A stretch of DNA of 64,000 nucleotides, taken from the NCBI RefSeq assembly GCF_000399685.1, contig NZ_KB976987.1, forward strand, positions 808,205 to 872,204, written 5' to 3'. This document shows, piece after piece, positions 49,375 through 58,372 of this stretch. The notes under the pieces are model-generated. The model did no database searches. It was not told the origin of the DNA and saw only the letters and a program-made list of their open reading frames with translations. How positions within the stretch are numbered: the stretch's first letter is position 1; each line of letters begins with the position of its first letter. Position numbers and translations under genes: made by a program. This DNA comes from Acinetobacter pittii ANC 4050 (GTDB lineage Bacteria; Pseudomonadota; Gammaproteobacteria; Pseudomonadales; Moraxellaceae).

Positions 49375-50133
49375 TTAACGAATATAACTACCGCCATTAA
49401 TATCGATAGTGGAACCATTTAAAGAAAGTTGTGATGGCTTAAGTACGAAAGAAACTAATTCAGCTAATTCTTCAGGTTTCACCATCTCACCTATCGGAAT
49501 TTCAGCCAAGGCAGTTTGTTGTGCATTGCTAGAAATTGAGTTTTCATCAAGTTCAGATTGAACCCATCCTGGGGCTATCGCTACAGTAGTAATACCGTCA
49601 TTTCCGAAAGATCTTGCGATGGATTTTGTTAAATTAATTAACGCAGCTTTGCTACAACCATAAGGTAAAGCTTCTACAACATAGCCTCGTTGTCCTGCAC
49701 GGCTCGTAATATTAATAATTCGACCTTTACCCGCTAATTTAAAATGGGCGATTGCTTCTTTACAAAGATCTGCGGCAGCAAAAAAATTTATTTGAAACTC
49801 TTTTCTCCATATTGCTTGCCAAGATTCAGTAGGTGAATCTATAGGTAATTCGGTTCGAATACTGGCATTATTTACTATCGAATGTATTTGACCTGCTGCT
49901 ATAAGAGCCTTTTCCCATAATATAAATGGCCCGTCTAGAGCTGACAAATCAGCTTGAATAACCCAGCCTTTATTATCAATTTCTTTCAGTAGAGATTCAG
50001 CCGAATTTTTATCCTTTTCAAATTGAATAATAACTTGAGCCCCCTCACTTGATAATTTCTTTACAATTGAGCTGCCTATACCATTTTCACAACCAGTTAC
50101 TAATATATTCTGGCCTTCTAAGGGGAGTTTCAT
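49375..50133 (-). CDS. SDR, paralogue of the 47744 gene
   Basis: A 252-residue SDR with TGCENGIG, NNAS and YGCSK. NITSRAGQRG and the C-terminus align with the SDR at 47744, indicating divergence after local duplication. The nucleotide motif has GCENGIG in place of the more usual GxSxGIG. It is transcribed separately, with an inverted repeat (50191-50212) upstream. Substrate unknown. Confidence 0.84.
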   Translation of the reverse strand: MKLPLEGQNILVTGCENGIGSSIVKKLSSEGAQVIIQFEKDKNSAESLLKEIDNKGWVIQADLSALDGPFILWEKALIAAGQIHSIVNNASIRTELPIDSPTESWQAIWRKEFQINFFAAADLCKEAIAHFKLAGKGRIINITSRAGQRGYVVEALPYGCSKAALINLTKSIARSFGNDGITTVAIAPGWVQSELDENSISSNAQQTALAEIPIGEMVKPEELAELVSFVLKPSQLSLNGSTIDINGGSYIR

Positions 50134-50190
50134 TTTAGATTTCCTTTGGTTAAATTTCTTAGTGAAGCTAAGAGTTAATAAGTGGATTCG

Positions 50191-50212
50191 TGTAAATAAA
50201 ATATTGTTTACA
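50191..50212 (-). promoter_or_regulatory. Inverted repeat upstream of the third SDR
   Basis: TGTAAA (50191-50196) and TTTACA (50207-50212) flank 10 bp. The right half AATATTGTTTACA resembles the 20-bp GntR-type operator, but no TTGACA promoter sits at the same distance. Confidence 0.4.
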
Positions 50213-50253
50213 TAGGATTAAATTTTATTTACTCTATCTTTAATAGTTTTTTG

Positions 50254-51036
50254 TTAGTTGAATCTGGAAAGTATTTCTTTTTTATATTTATTAGGTGTTA
50301 ATCCTGTCCACTGTTTAAACATGGTTATAAATCCTGAGGTTGTAGAGTAACCTAAGTTTTTAGCAATACTATCAATTGAAGAATTCTCATCTAGTAAGGA
50401 AATTGTATTTAGGATTTTTAAGCGTTGTTTCCATTCTATGAGACTCATTCCTAACTCGTTATTGCATTGTCGGCTTAATGTTCTTTCATTTACTTCAAAA
50501 TGTTTTGCTATAACCGAAATATTAATATTCTGAGAAGAGTGATCTCTTACGTATTGAAGTATTGCCGAGAGCTTTGGATGGTTTGTCAGAGGAAGAAAGC
50601 TATTTGAATATTCTGAATCTGTAATTTGATCCAATAGTACTTGATATAAGTGCTTATCTTTTTTAGATTTTATTGATGAAATTGATTTCTCTTTACAGTG
50701 TCTCAAAATCGAATCTGTTAACGAACTGCAAATTACTGTGCTTATCACAAGTGGTAATGTCTTAGTAAGTTTGTTTGAGATACTAATGACACAATACTCT
50801 TTAGAGTTAATATTAATTTTTTCATTTAAATATTTTTCTGGTATCCAAACACCATATGATGGAGGAGCATGAATTACAGTTGAATCTATACTGATATTCG
50901 AGCTCTTGGAATAACAATAAATTAGAATTCCATAATCTTTTTTTGAATTTAAACAATCAAAAGCGTCGTAGTTTATAAAAATATTTTCTACATCTTTATA
51001 AGTACTTAAATCAGGTTCGCTTAAATAAGTGTTCAT
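50254..51036 (-). CDS. AraC-family regulator
   Basis: This 260-residue protein has a C-terminal AraC domain (about 160-258): NISVIAKHFEVNERTLSRQCNNELG and SIDSIAKNLGYSTTSGFITMFKQWTGLTPNKYKKE. The N-terminal part is of the AraC-binding cupin type but divergent. It lies 94 bp downstream of mmsA on the same strand and upstream of the SDR at 49375, which it may control. Effector unknown. Confidence 0.83.
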   Translation of the reverse strand: MNTYLSEPDLSTYKDVENIFINYDAFDCLNSKKDYGILIYCYSKSSNISIDSTVIHAPPSYGVWIPEKYLNEKININSKEYCVISISNKLTKTLPLVISTVICSSLTDSILRHCKEKSISSIKSKKDKHLYQVLLDQITDSEYSNSFLPLTNHPKLSAILQYVRDHSSQNINISVIAKHFEVNERTLSRQCNNELGMSLIEWKQRLKILNTISLLDENSSIDSIAKNLGYSTTSGFITMFKQWTGLTPNKYKKEILSRFN

Positions 51037-51081
51037 AGATTTTAAACTAGCAGGGTACTAATCATTTCAGGAATCATAGAC

Positions 51082-51115
51082 AGCGTTAAAATCAGAATGG
51101 GCTGATTCTAACGCT
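51082..51115 (-). terminator. Hairpin after mmsA
   Basis: AGCGTTAAAATCAG (51082-51095) pairs with CTGATTCTAACGCT (51102-51115), one mismatch, 6-nt loop. No T-tract follows on the minus strand, so it may be a partial terminator. Confidence 0.65.
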
Positions 51116-51129
51116 ATACTTATTCACAA

Positions 51130-52632
51130 CTACAGAGTTGGCATTGAGAATTGAGCGCCTTCTCTGATACTTGAAGATGGCCAACGTTGAGTTATTGTCT
51201 TACGGCGAGTATAGAAGCGGATACCATCTGGACCATAGACATGAAGATCACCAAACAATGAACGTTTCCAACCACCAAAACTGTGATAGGCAACAGGTAC
51301 AGGAAGAGGAATATTTACACCAACCATACCCACAAGTACGTTATCGCAGAAGTAACGTGCAGCTTCACCATCACGAGTGTAGATACATGTACCATTGCCA
51401 TACTCATGTTTATTAATGAGTTCCAGCGCTTCTTCCATAGTATCAACACGAATAACTTGCAATACTGGTCCAAAAATTTCAGCTTTATAGCTATCCATTT
51501 CAGGCGTAACGTTATCGATTAAGGTTGCACCCACATAGAAACCATCTTCATGACCCGCAACTTTTGCTTCACGACCATCAACTACAACTTTTGCACCTTG
51601 TTGTTCTGCACTTGTAATATGACTAACTACTTTATCTTTATGGGCTTTAGTAATAACTGGACCGAAATCGTTACTATTTTCTGAATATGCACCATACTTT
51701 AAAGTGCCAATAGCTTTAGAAAGATTTTCAATTAATTGATCACCAATTTCTTTGCCTACAGTTACAGCAACAGATAAGGCCATACAACGCTCACCTGAAG
51801 ACCCGAATGCAGCACCCAGTAATGAGTTAACGACATTATCAAGGTCAGCATCAGGCATAACAATCGCATGGTTTTTTGCACCGCCTAAAGCTTGGCATCT
51901 TTTTCCATTTGCAGCAGCAGTCTTATAGATATACTCAGCAATAGGAGTTGAACCTACAAAACTTACAGCTTGAACACGACTATCACTTAGTAAAACGTCT
52001 ACAGCTTCTTTATCACCATTAACGATGTTAAAAACACCTTCAGGTAAACCAGCTTGATACATTAATTCTCCAAGTAACATAGTCGAGCTTGGGTCACGTT
52101 CTGAAGGTTTTAAAACAAATGTATTACCGCAAACTAGAGCCATTGGAATCATCCATAATGGCACCATTGTTGGAAAGTTAAATGGAGTAATACCCGCTAC
52201 TACACCTAGAGGATGGAAATCGCTCCAAGAATCAATATTAGGACCAACATTTTTAGTGAATTCACCTTTTAGTAGTTCAGGAGCACCACATGCATATTCA
52301 ACAACTTCAATACCACGTTGTAATTCACCTTTTGCATCATGCAGAATTTTTCCATGTTCTTCACCGATAAGGTGAGCAATTTTTTCAGCATTTTGTTCAA
52401 GTAATTCTTTGAACTTAAACATAATACGTGCACGACGTAAGGGCGGCGTATTTTTCCATGCTGGGAAAGCAGCTTGAGCAGCGGCGATTGCTTCCTCTAC
52501 AGTTTCTTTTGAAGCTAAAGCTACTTGTTTGGAAACCTTGCCTGTAGATGGATTAAAAACATCCTGTGTTCTCTGAGTGTCGTGAATTTTTTTACCGTTA
52601 ATCAAATGACCAACAACATTCAACTCGCTCAT
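51130..52632 (-). CDS. mmsA: Methylmalonate-semialdehyde dehydrogenase (CoA-acylating)
   Basis: A 500-residue enzyme of the MmsA/IolA group, with nucleophile C283 in GSSGERCMALSVAV and the group's TPFNFPTMVPLWM. It converts malonate or methylmalonate semialdehyde plus CoA to acetyl- or propionyl-CoA and CO2. It follows the class III aminotransferase by 16 bp, suggesting a beta-amino acid (beta-alanine or 3-aminoisobutyrate) is transaminated to the semialdehyde. Its promoter carries the regulon operator. Confidence 0.92.
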   Translation of the reverse strand: MSELNVVGHLINGKKIHDTQRTQDVFNPSTGKVSKQVALASKETVEEAIAAAQAAFPAWKNTPPLRRARIMFKFKELLEQNAEKIAHLIGEEHGKILHDAKGELQRGIEVVEYACGAPELLKGEFTKNVGPNIDSWSDFHPLGVVAGITPFNFPTMVPLWMIPMALVCGNTFVLKPSERDPSSTMLLGELMYQAGLPEGVFNIVNGDKEAVDVLLSDSRVQAVSFVGSTPIAEYIYKTAAANGKRCQALGGAKNHAIVMPDADLDNVVNSLLGAAFGSSGERCMALSVAVTVGKEIGDQLIENLSKAIGTLKYGAYSENSNDFGPVITKAHKDKVVSHITSAEQQGAKVVVDGREAKVAGHEDGFYVGATLIDNVTPEMDSYKAEIFGPVLQVIRVDTMEEALELINKHEYGNGTCIYTRDGEAARYFCDNVLVGMVGVNIPLPVPVAYHSFGGWKRSLFGDLHVYGPDGIRFYTRRKTITQRWPSSSIREGAQFSMPTL

Positions 52633-52648
52633 TTATTATCTCCTTAAA

Positions 52649-53983
52649 TTAATGGCAACCAATTTCTGTTAAAACTTCGTCATAGATTTTTAAAGCTTCT
52701 AAAACTTCTTCTTTAGTAACGACACATGGCGGCACAACATGAATACGGTTATCGGCTAGGAAAGTTAAAAGACCTTTTTGGGCACAAAGATTTTTAATTT
52801 CAGTCATCGTCTGAGCTGAAACGCGCTCTTTTGTTTTTTGGTTACTAACTAATTCAATAGCCCAGAAAACTCCAGTACCACGGATTTCGCCAATAATCTG
52901 GTGCTTTTCAGCAAGTTTCTTAAGACCCGGTCCTAAAATTTCATTACTGATGTATTCCACATTCTCTAGAATTTTTTCTTCTTTCATTGCATCAATGGTT
53001 GCAACAATTGAAGCCATTGCCAAAGGGTGTCCTGAATAAGTCAAACCACCAGGGAAGAAATTCGTATCAAAATACTGGCTAATTTTTTCAGAAATAATCA
53101 CTCCACCGACTGGGATATATCCAGAATTTACGCCTTTAGCAAAGGTAATTAAATCTGGAGTAACTCCGTAATGTTCAAGTGCAAACCATTTGCCAGTGCG
53201 ACCAAAGCCAGCCATTACCTCATCAAAAATCATGATGATTCCAAACTCATTACAGAGTTCACGAACGCCTTGCATATAGTTTTTAGGCGGCACTAGGATC
53301 CCCGCAGTACCTGGTAAGCTTTCAAGTAAAATTGCGGCAATACTTGATGGTCCTTCACTTTCAATGATTCTTCTTAAATGTTGTAAAGCGCGTTCGCATT
53401 CTTCAATTTCATTTGATGCATGAAATTCTGATCTATAAAGATATGGGCTAAAAAAATGAATATGACCACGTGCATATTCATTCGGAATACGACGAGCATC
53501 ACCAGTGGCTACAATTGCTGAACCAGTATTGCCATGATATGAACGGTAAGAAGATAAAACTTTTGTTTTACCTGTAAATAGTCGAGCCATACGAATCGCA
53601 TTTTCGTTGGCATCTGCTCCACCATTTGTAAAGAAAACTTTGTTAAAGCCTTCAGGAGCTAATTCAACAATTCTTTTAGCAGCTTCATTTCTCGCTAAGT
53701 TTGCTGTTGAAGGGGCGATTGTTGTTAATTCTTGAGCTTGTTTAACAATTGCTTCAACCACTTTAGGGTGTTGGTGACCAATATTTGTATTCACCAATTG
53801 GCTACTAAAATCTAAATATTCATTACCATCAAAATCCCATAGTTTTGATCCTTTACCAGATTTAATAACTAAAGGATTTAAATTGTCTTGGATTGACCAA
53901 GAATGGAATACGTATTTGCGATCCATTGCGTAAACATCATCGTTATCGATGGTTGATACATGACTAATTGAGGACATATCCAT
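52649..53983 (-). CDS. Class III (omega) aminotransferase
   Basis: A 444-residue PLP enzyme with PLP lysine K283 (FAKGVNSGYIPVGG) and DEVMAGFGRTGKW at 254. Size and motifs fit omega-amino acid:pyruvate or taurine:pyruvate transaminases. With mmsA behind it, beta-alanine or 3-aminoisobutyrate is the most coherent substrate. It shares regulatory sites with the hydroxyproline-like operon across 613 bp. The exact donor is unresolved. Confidence 0.88.
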   Translation of the reverse strand: MDMSSISHVSTIDNDDVYAMDRKYVFHSWSIQDNLNPLVIKSGKGSKLWDFDGNEYLDFSSQLVNTNIGHQHPKVVEAIVKQAQELTTIAPSTANLARNEAAKRIVELAPEGFNKVFFTNGGADANENAIRMARLFTGKTKVLSSYRSYHGNTGSAIVATGDARRIPNEYARGHIHFFSPYLYRSEFHASNEIEECERALQHLRRIIESEGPSSIAAILLESLPGTAGILVPPKNYMQGVRELCNEFGIIMIFDEVMAGFGRTGKWFALEHYGVTPDLITFAKGVNSGYIPVGGVIISEKISQYFDTNFFPGGLTYSGHPLAMASIVATIDAMKEEKILENVEYISNEILGPGLKKLAEKHQIIGEIRGTGVFWAIELVSNQKTKERVSAQTMTEIKNLCAQKGLLTFLADNRIHVVPPCVVTKEEVLEALKIYDEVLTEIGCH

Positions 53984-54114
53984 AATCGTTCCTATGAAAA
54001 TGGTTAGCGAAGTAACCGCTTTAACTCAGCAAATTTAATATCTCTATTATTTATCTGATGAGTCTGATTAGCTAAATACCTAAAATTCAATACATTAAAA
54101 TGCAGAATTTAAAA

Positions 54115-54166
54115 TGTATGCAATATTGTATGCAATGAGATTAAGAGATAAAAATTATCCTGTCAA
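54115..54166 (-). promoter_or_regulatory. Promoter and GntR-type operator for the aminotransferase/mmsA operon
   Basis: Minus strand: TTGACA (54166-54161), 17 bp, TAATCT (54143-54138), 3 bp, then the operator at 54134-54115, read on the plus strand as TGTATGCAATATTGTATGCA. The operator would cover the transcription start, as in the other regulon promoters. Confidence 0.8.
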
Positions 54167-54419
54167 TCAGTTCACAAGAGATTTTTTTTTAAATTTATAA
54201 CTTTCAGAAAAGTGGGAATTTGAAAAAAAAGAATATGTAATTAAAACAAAAGACTATTTTTAGACTTAAATTAATAGTTCAGCCTAATAAAAAAGCCATC
54301 ATGTAATAGCACTTCAATATCAAAATAAAATGATTTCAAAATTAAAAACCTTTTATTTAAAAAATATATCATTGAAAAACCTGTTCTTTTTACAAGCAAT
54401 TAATTTTTCAACCGAATGA

Positions 54420-54471
54420 TTGACATCTAAAAAATTTGAGGATATTGTTTATGTATGCAATATTGTACACA
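54420..54471 (+). promoter_or_regulatory. Promoter and GntR-type operator for the DapA-like operon
   Basis: TTGACA (54420-54425), 17 bp, TATTGT (54443-54448), 3 bp, then TGTATGCAATATTGTACACA (54452-54471). The operator is identical to that at 60309-60328. Confidence 0.85.
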
Positions 54472-54596
54472 ATGTAATAATCTGGAATTGAATACTAAAT
54501 CTTCAATTTTAAGTTATTGAAATAACAATAGTTATTTTCTTAATTTTGTACGAAATAGGGAATTCAGATTAAAAAATTTTTATGGAGAGATTTAAA

Positions 54597-55472
54597 ATGT
54601 TGCAAGGTATTCTTCCTGCTTTAGTTACACCTTTTGATGAAAATAACCAAGTCGACTATAAAACGTTGGTTGATATTATTGAGTATCAATTAAAAGCTGG
54701 TGTTAAAGGTTTCGTACCATTAGGTTCTACTGGTGAGTATTACGCATTAACTAATGAAGAGCGTCGTCAAATTCTTAAAGTAGTAAAAGAGACTGTGGGT
54801 GATCGCGGTATTCTAATTGCAGGCGCAAATGGATCATGTACACGTGAAGTCTTAGAGCAAGTACAACAAACTGTTGATCTTGGTTATACCAATCTTCTAA
54901 TTGCGCCTCCTTATTATGCTTTACCATCTCAAGAAGAGTTAATTGCTCACTACAATGCAATCCTAGATGCTTTTCCTCAAATTAATATCGTTCTATATAA
55001 CTATCCTGTTCGTACCAATGTAGAAGTGGGTTACGAAGTACTTGAAGCTTTTAAAGACCATCCACGTGTTATTGGCATTAAGGAAAGTAGTGGTAATTTA
55101 CTACGTGCTATTGAAATTGGTGGAAAATATAAAGATAACTACCAGCTTTCATGTGGTTCAGATGATCAAGCATTAGATTTCTTCCTATGGGGCGCAACAA
55201 GTTGGATCTGTGGTCCAGCTAACTGTTTCCCGAACAAAGTTGTTGAGATTATTAATAAATATAATGCGGGTGATATTAAAGGCGCTCAGGATGTAATGCG
55301 TCAATTATTCCCAGTTATGGCAATTATGGAATCAGGCAAATTTGTTCAAAAGGTTAAATATGGTTGTGAACTAGCTGGATTTAAAGTTGGTAATGCTCGT
55401 ATGCCATTATTACCTTTAACTGAAGAAGAAAAAGCCGAATTTAAGCGTGCATTCGATGCAATCGATAAGTAA
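54597..55472 (+). CDS. DapA-family lyase/deaminase, hydroxyproline-pathway type
   Basis: A 291-residue DHDPS-fold enzyme with Schiff-base lysine K162 (IGIKESSGN), Y134 (YNYP) and GSTGEYYAL. Lysine synthesis is unlikely in this setting. Next to DadA-like, aldehyde dehydrogenase and proline-racemase-like genes it best fits pyrroline-4-hydroxy-2-carboxylate deaminase, which yields alpha-ketoglutarate semialdehyde. The ATG at 54597 has GGAGA 8 bp upstream; an ATG at 54582 has none. Confidence 0.83.
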   Translation: MLQGILPALVTPFDENNQVDYKTLVDIIEYQLKAGVKGFVPLGSTGEYYALTNEERRQILKVVKETVGDRGILIAGANGSCTREVLEQVQQTVDLGYTNLLIAPPYYALPSQEELIAHYNAILDAFPQINIVLYNYPVRTNVEVGYEVLEAFKDHPRVIGIKESSGNLLRAIEIGGKYKDNYQLSCGSDDQALDFFLWGATSWICGPANCFPNKVVEIINKYNAGDIKGAQDVMRQLFPVMAIMESGKFVQKVKYGCELAGFKVGNARMPLLPLTEEEKAEFKRAFDAIDK

Positions 55473-55484
55473 GTAGTAATTAAG

Positions 55485-55512
55485 AACCTATGAGTCAAGG
55501 GACTCATAGGTT
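55485..55512 (+). other. Hairpin inside the hydroxyproline-like operon
   Basis: AACCTATGAGTC (55485-55496) pairs perfectly with GACTCATAGGTT (55501-55512) around AAGG. A T-run begins only 9 nt later, so it may act as a partial terminator that makes the first gene more abundant than the rest. Confidence 0.7.
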
Positions 55513-55597
55513 GAATAAAGTTTTTTAAAAAAGAGTAGGATAGGTTTTTATTATATCTCATCAATATAAAACCTCAATTAATCAATGGAATGTAAAA

Positions 55598-56854
55598 ATG
55601 TCTATAGAATCTAATTTGAAAAATACTGTTGTAATTGGTGGCGGTATAGTGGGTATCTGTTGCGCTCTTTATCTGCAAAAAAAAGGTTTTAAGGTTACTG
55701 TTGTTGATCCATCTGAAGCTGGGGAAAGTACCGCAAAGTGGAGCTGTGGACAGATGGCGGTCAGTGAAATTATTCCTCTTTCAAAAAAAGGGATCCTAAT
55801 GAAGATCCCAGGTTGGTTGTTAGATCAACAAGGGCCTTTAGCATTAAGGCCATCTGCTTTTCCAAGTATTATTCCGTGGTTTTTGCGTTTTTTAAATTGT
55901 GCAAGAGAATCTCGTATAAATGAGATTGCTAGTTCTTTAGCTTCATTAACTCAACATGTTTATGAAGACTATGCAGTGTTATTAGAAGACTGTCCAGATA
56001 AAGAATTAATAGGTACACGACCTATTTTAGAGCTCTTTGACAGTGCTGATGATATTGAACATGAAAAGAAATATTTAGAGTTAAGACAGAGTTTTGGTTT
56101 TAAACATCAAATTCTTAATGAAAGAGAAATTTCAGATTTAGAGCCAGTTTTCACGGGCAAATTTAAACACGGTTTATTATTTAATGATTGGACTGCTGTA
56201 AAAGATACTAAAGGTTTTATTGCCGCCCTCACTGAAAGTTTTATCGCAAAAGGTGGTGAAAGGATACGCGCGAAAGTAGTTGAGTTACGTGAAGAAAATA
56301 ATAGATTAAGCCAAGTTCTTTTAAGTAATAATCAAATTATAGATGTTGACTATGCAGTAGTGGCAGCGGGTGTTGGTTCACAACTATTTTCAAAACAACT
56401 TGGTATTGATCCGCCTTTAGCCGGTATTGCTGGTTATCAAGTAGTTTTACCAAAACCTGAAGTTGATATTAAGCATTCAACTATTTATGCATCAGGTGGC
56501 TTTTGTTTTGCACCAATGAGCCGAGGACTGCAAATTGGTGGGACCATTGAATTTGCTGCTGCTGGTGCAAAGCCAAATATGAAACGTGCTGAAATTATTT
56601 TAGATAAAGCTAAAAAAGTTTTACCACAATTAAATACCGAAGGAATGGAGCTTGGTGTTGGCTATAGACCATTTTTGCCAGACACGAAGCCAATTATTGA
56701 TATGAGCCCACGTTTACCAAACGTTGCTTTAGCCTTTGGACATGGGCAACTTGGCTTAACTTTAGGGGCAACTACAGGGCGTTTAGTAACAGAAATGCTA
56801 AGTCAGCAATCTACTAAAATAGACCTTACACCGTTTAAAGCAAATAGATTTTAA
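55598..56854 (+). CDS. DadA-like FAD-dependent D-amino/imino acid dehydrogenase
   Basis: This 418-residue FAD oxidoreductase (DAO/DadA fold) has VVIGGGIVGICCALYLQKKG at the N-terminus and GYRPFLPDTKPIIDMSPRLPNVALAFGHGQLGLTLGATTG at the C-terminus. In this operon the best match is D-hydroxyproline dehydrogenase, which makes the pyrroline carboxylate used by the DapA-like enzyme. D-alanine or D-proline oxidation is an alternative. Confidence 0.84.
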   Translation: MSIESNLKNTVVIGGGIVGICCALYLQKKGFKVTVVDPSEAGESTAKWSCGQMAVSEIIPLSKKGILMKIPGWLLDQQGPLALRPSAFPSIIPWFLRFLNCARESRINEIASSLASLTQHVYEDYAVLLEDCPDKELIGTRPILELFDSADDIEHEKKYLELRQSFGFKHQILNEREISDLEPVFTGKFKHGLLFNDWTAVKDTKGFIAALTESFIAKGGERIRAKVVELREENNRLSQVLLSNNQIIDVDYAVVAAGVGSQLFSKQLGIDPPLAGIAGYQVVLPKPEVDIKHSTIYASGGFCFAPMSRGLQIGGTIEFAAAGAKPNMKRAEIILDKAKKVLPQLNTEGMELGVGYRPFLPDTKPIIDMSPRLPNVALAFGHGQLGLTLGATTGRLVTEMLSQQSTKIDLTPFKANRF

Positions 56855-56881
56855 TTATCGAATTAATAAGGATAAATAGAT

Positions 56882-58360
56882 ATGAGTTACGATCAATTAT
56901 ATATCGATGGAAAGTGGATTCCGACGCGTAAAGGAAATACGTTCCAAAGTATTGATCCAAGTACTGAAGAGGTTATTGCCCATGTTGCTTGTGCTTCGGT
57001 AGAAGATGCCGAGCTTGCAGTTCGTGCAGCGCGAGAAGCATTTGATAATGGCTCATGGTCAAAATTATCAGGTAAAGAGAGAGCTCATTATCTAAGAGCA
57101 ATAGCTAAAGAAATTCGAGATAATCTAAAAGAAATTTCGTCTTTAGAAGTTAAAGATAATGGTAAACCTTACCCAGAAGCTGAGTGGGACATCAGTGATG
57201 CAGCAGGTTGCTTCGATTTTTATGCAAATTTAGCCGAATCGCTTGATGAAAAGAGTGAAGAGAAAATAGAGCTGAGTGATGATCGCTTTAGTTGCGTAGC
57301 CACAAAAGAGCCGGTAGGAGTGGCATGTGCAATTATTCCATGGAACTACCCATTATTAATGGCTGCATGGAAGGTAGCTCCAGCATTAGCAGCAGGTTGT
57401 ACAATGATTCTTAAGCCTGCTGAAGCAACTTCACTTACAGCAGTTGAATTAGGGCGTATTGCTGAAAAAGTGGGTTTACCGAAAGGTGTTTTAAATATTT
57501 TGACCGGATATGGACGAGAAATTGGTCCATATTTAACAGAACACCCTGATATTGATAAAGTTGCATTTACAGGTAGTGTACCTGTCGGTAAGCAAATTAT
57601 GTTATCAGCGGCTTCAAATGTTAAAAATATCAGCTTAGAACTAGGTGGAAAATCTGCATTTATCGTATTTGATGACAGTGATATTGAAGCTGCTGTTGAA
57701 TGGATCATGTTTGGTATTTTCTGGAACCAAGGACAAGTTTGTTCAGCAACATCTCGAGTTTTGGTACAAGAAGGTATTTATCCAAAACTTCTGGAAAGAC
57801 TAGTAGAAGAGAGCCAAAAAATTAAAATCGGAAATGGTTTTGATGAAGGCGTGAAACTTGGGCCACTCGTTAACCAAAAACAATATCAAAATGTTATGGA
57901 TGCCATTCAATGTGGTATTGAAGATAACATCACTCTTTTAAGTGGTGGAAAACAACCTAATAATCATTCAAAAGGTTATTTCATTGAGCCAACCATTTTT
58001 GCTGATGTGCCAGAAGAACATCCTTTATGGGCTGAAGAGATTTTTGGTCCAGTTGTGAGTATCCGTTCTTTCAAAACAGAAGATGAAGCAATCAAATCTG
58101 CAAATAACTCTATATTTGGGTTAGCTGGTGCAGTAATGTCAAAAGATTTAGATCGTTGCAATCGTGTAGCTCGTAAATTAAGAGCTGGTATTATCTGGAT
58201 TAATTGTTCTCAACCAACATTTACTGAAGCACCTTGGGGTGGTTATAAACAAAGTGGTATTGGCCGAGAGTTAGGAATCTGGGGGCTTGAAAATTATCTA
58301 GAAGTTAAACAGATTACAAGTTATGACAGCCAAGAACCATGGGCTTGGTATATTCAATAA
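56882..58360 (+). CDS. Aldehyde dehydrogenase (betaine-aldehyde-dehydrogenase-like)
   Basis: A 492-residue NAD(P)-dependent aldehyde dehydrogenase with E253 (SLELGGKS) and nucleophile C287 (NQGQVCSATS). By sequence style it is nearer BADH/aminoaldehyde dehydrogenases than the KGSADH at 41.8 kb. By position it would oxidise alpha-ketoglutarate semialdehyde, but an amino- or betaine-aldehyde substrate cannot be excluded. Confidence 0.85.
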   Translation: MSYDQLYIDGKWIPTRKGNTFQSIDPSTEEVIAHVACASVEDAELAVRAAREAFDNGSWSKLSGKERAHYLRAIAKEIRDNLKEISSLEVKDNGKPYPEAEWDISDAAGCFDFYANLAESLDEKSEEKIELSDDRFSCVATKEPVGVACAIIPWNYPLLMAAWKVAPALAAGCTMILKPAEATSLTAVELGRIAEKVGLPKGVLNILTGYGREIGPYLTEHPDIDKVAFTGSVPVGKQIMLSAASNVKNISLELGGKSAFIVFDDSDIEAAVEWIMFGIFWNQGQVCSATSRVLVQEGIYPKLLERLVEESQKIKIGNGFDEGVKLGPLVNQKQYQNVMDAIQCGIEDNITLLSGGKQPNNHSKGYFIEPTIFADVPEEHPLWAEEIFGPVVSIRSFKTEDEAIKSANNSIFGLAGAVMSKDLDRCNRVARKLRAGIIWINCSQPTFTEAPWGGYKQSGIGRELGIWGLENYLEVKQITSYDSQEPWAWYIQ

Positions 58361-58372
58361 GGAAGTGATGAC

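Larger units (their letters stand above)
53984..54596. other. 613-bp divergent regulatory region
   Basis: Very AT-rich and without a supported gene. It contains the two operator-promoter modules at 54115-54166 (leftward) and 54420-54471 (rightward). The predicted leaders are about 150 nt leftward and 140 nt rightward. Between the modules I see no conserved structure. Confidence 0.75.

Noticed and set aside
54597..55472. Lysine-biosynthetic dapA
   Set aside because: The gene sits in a regulated catabolic operon with DadA-like and proline-racemase-like genes.
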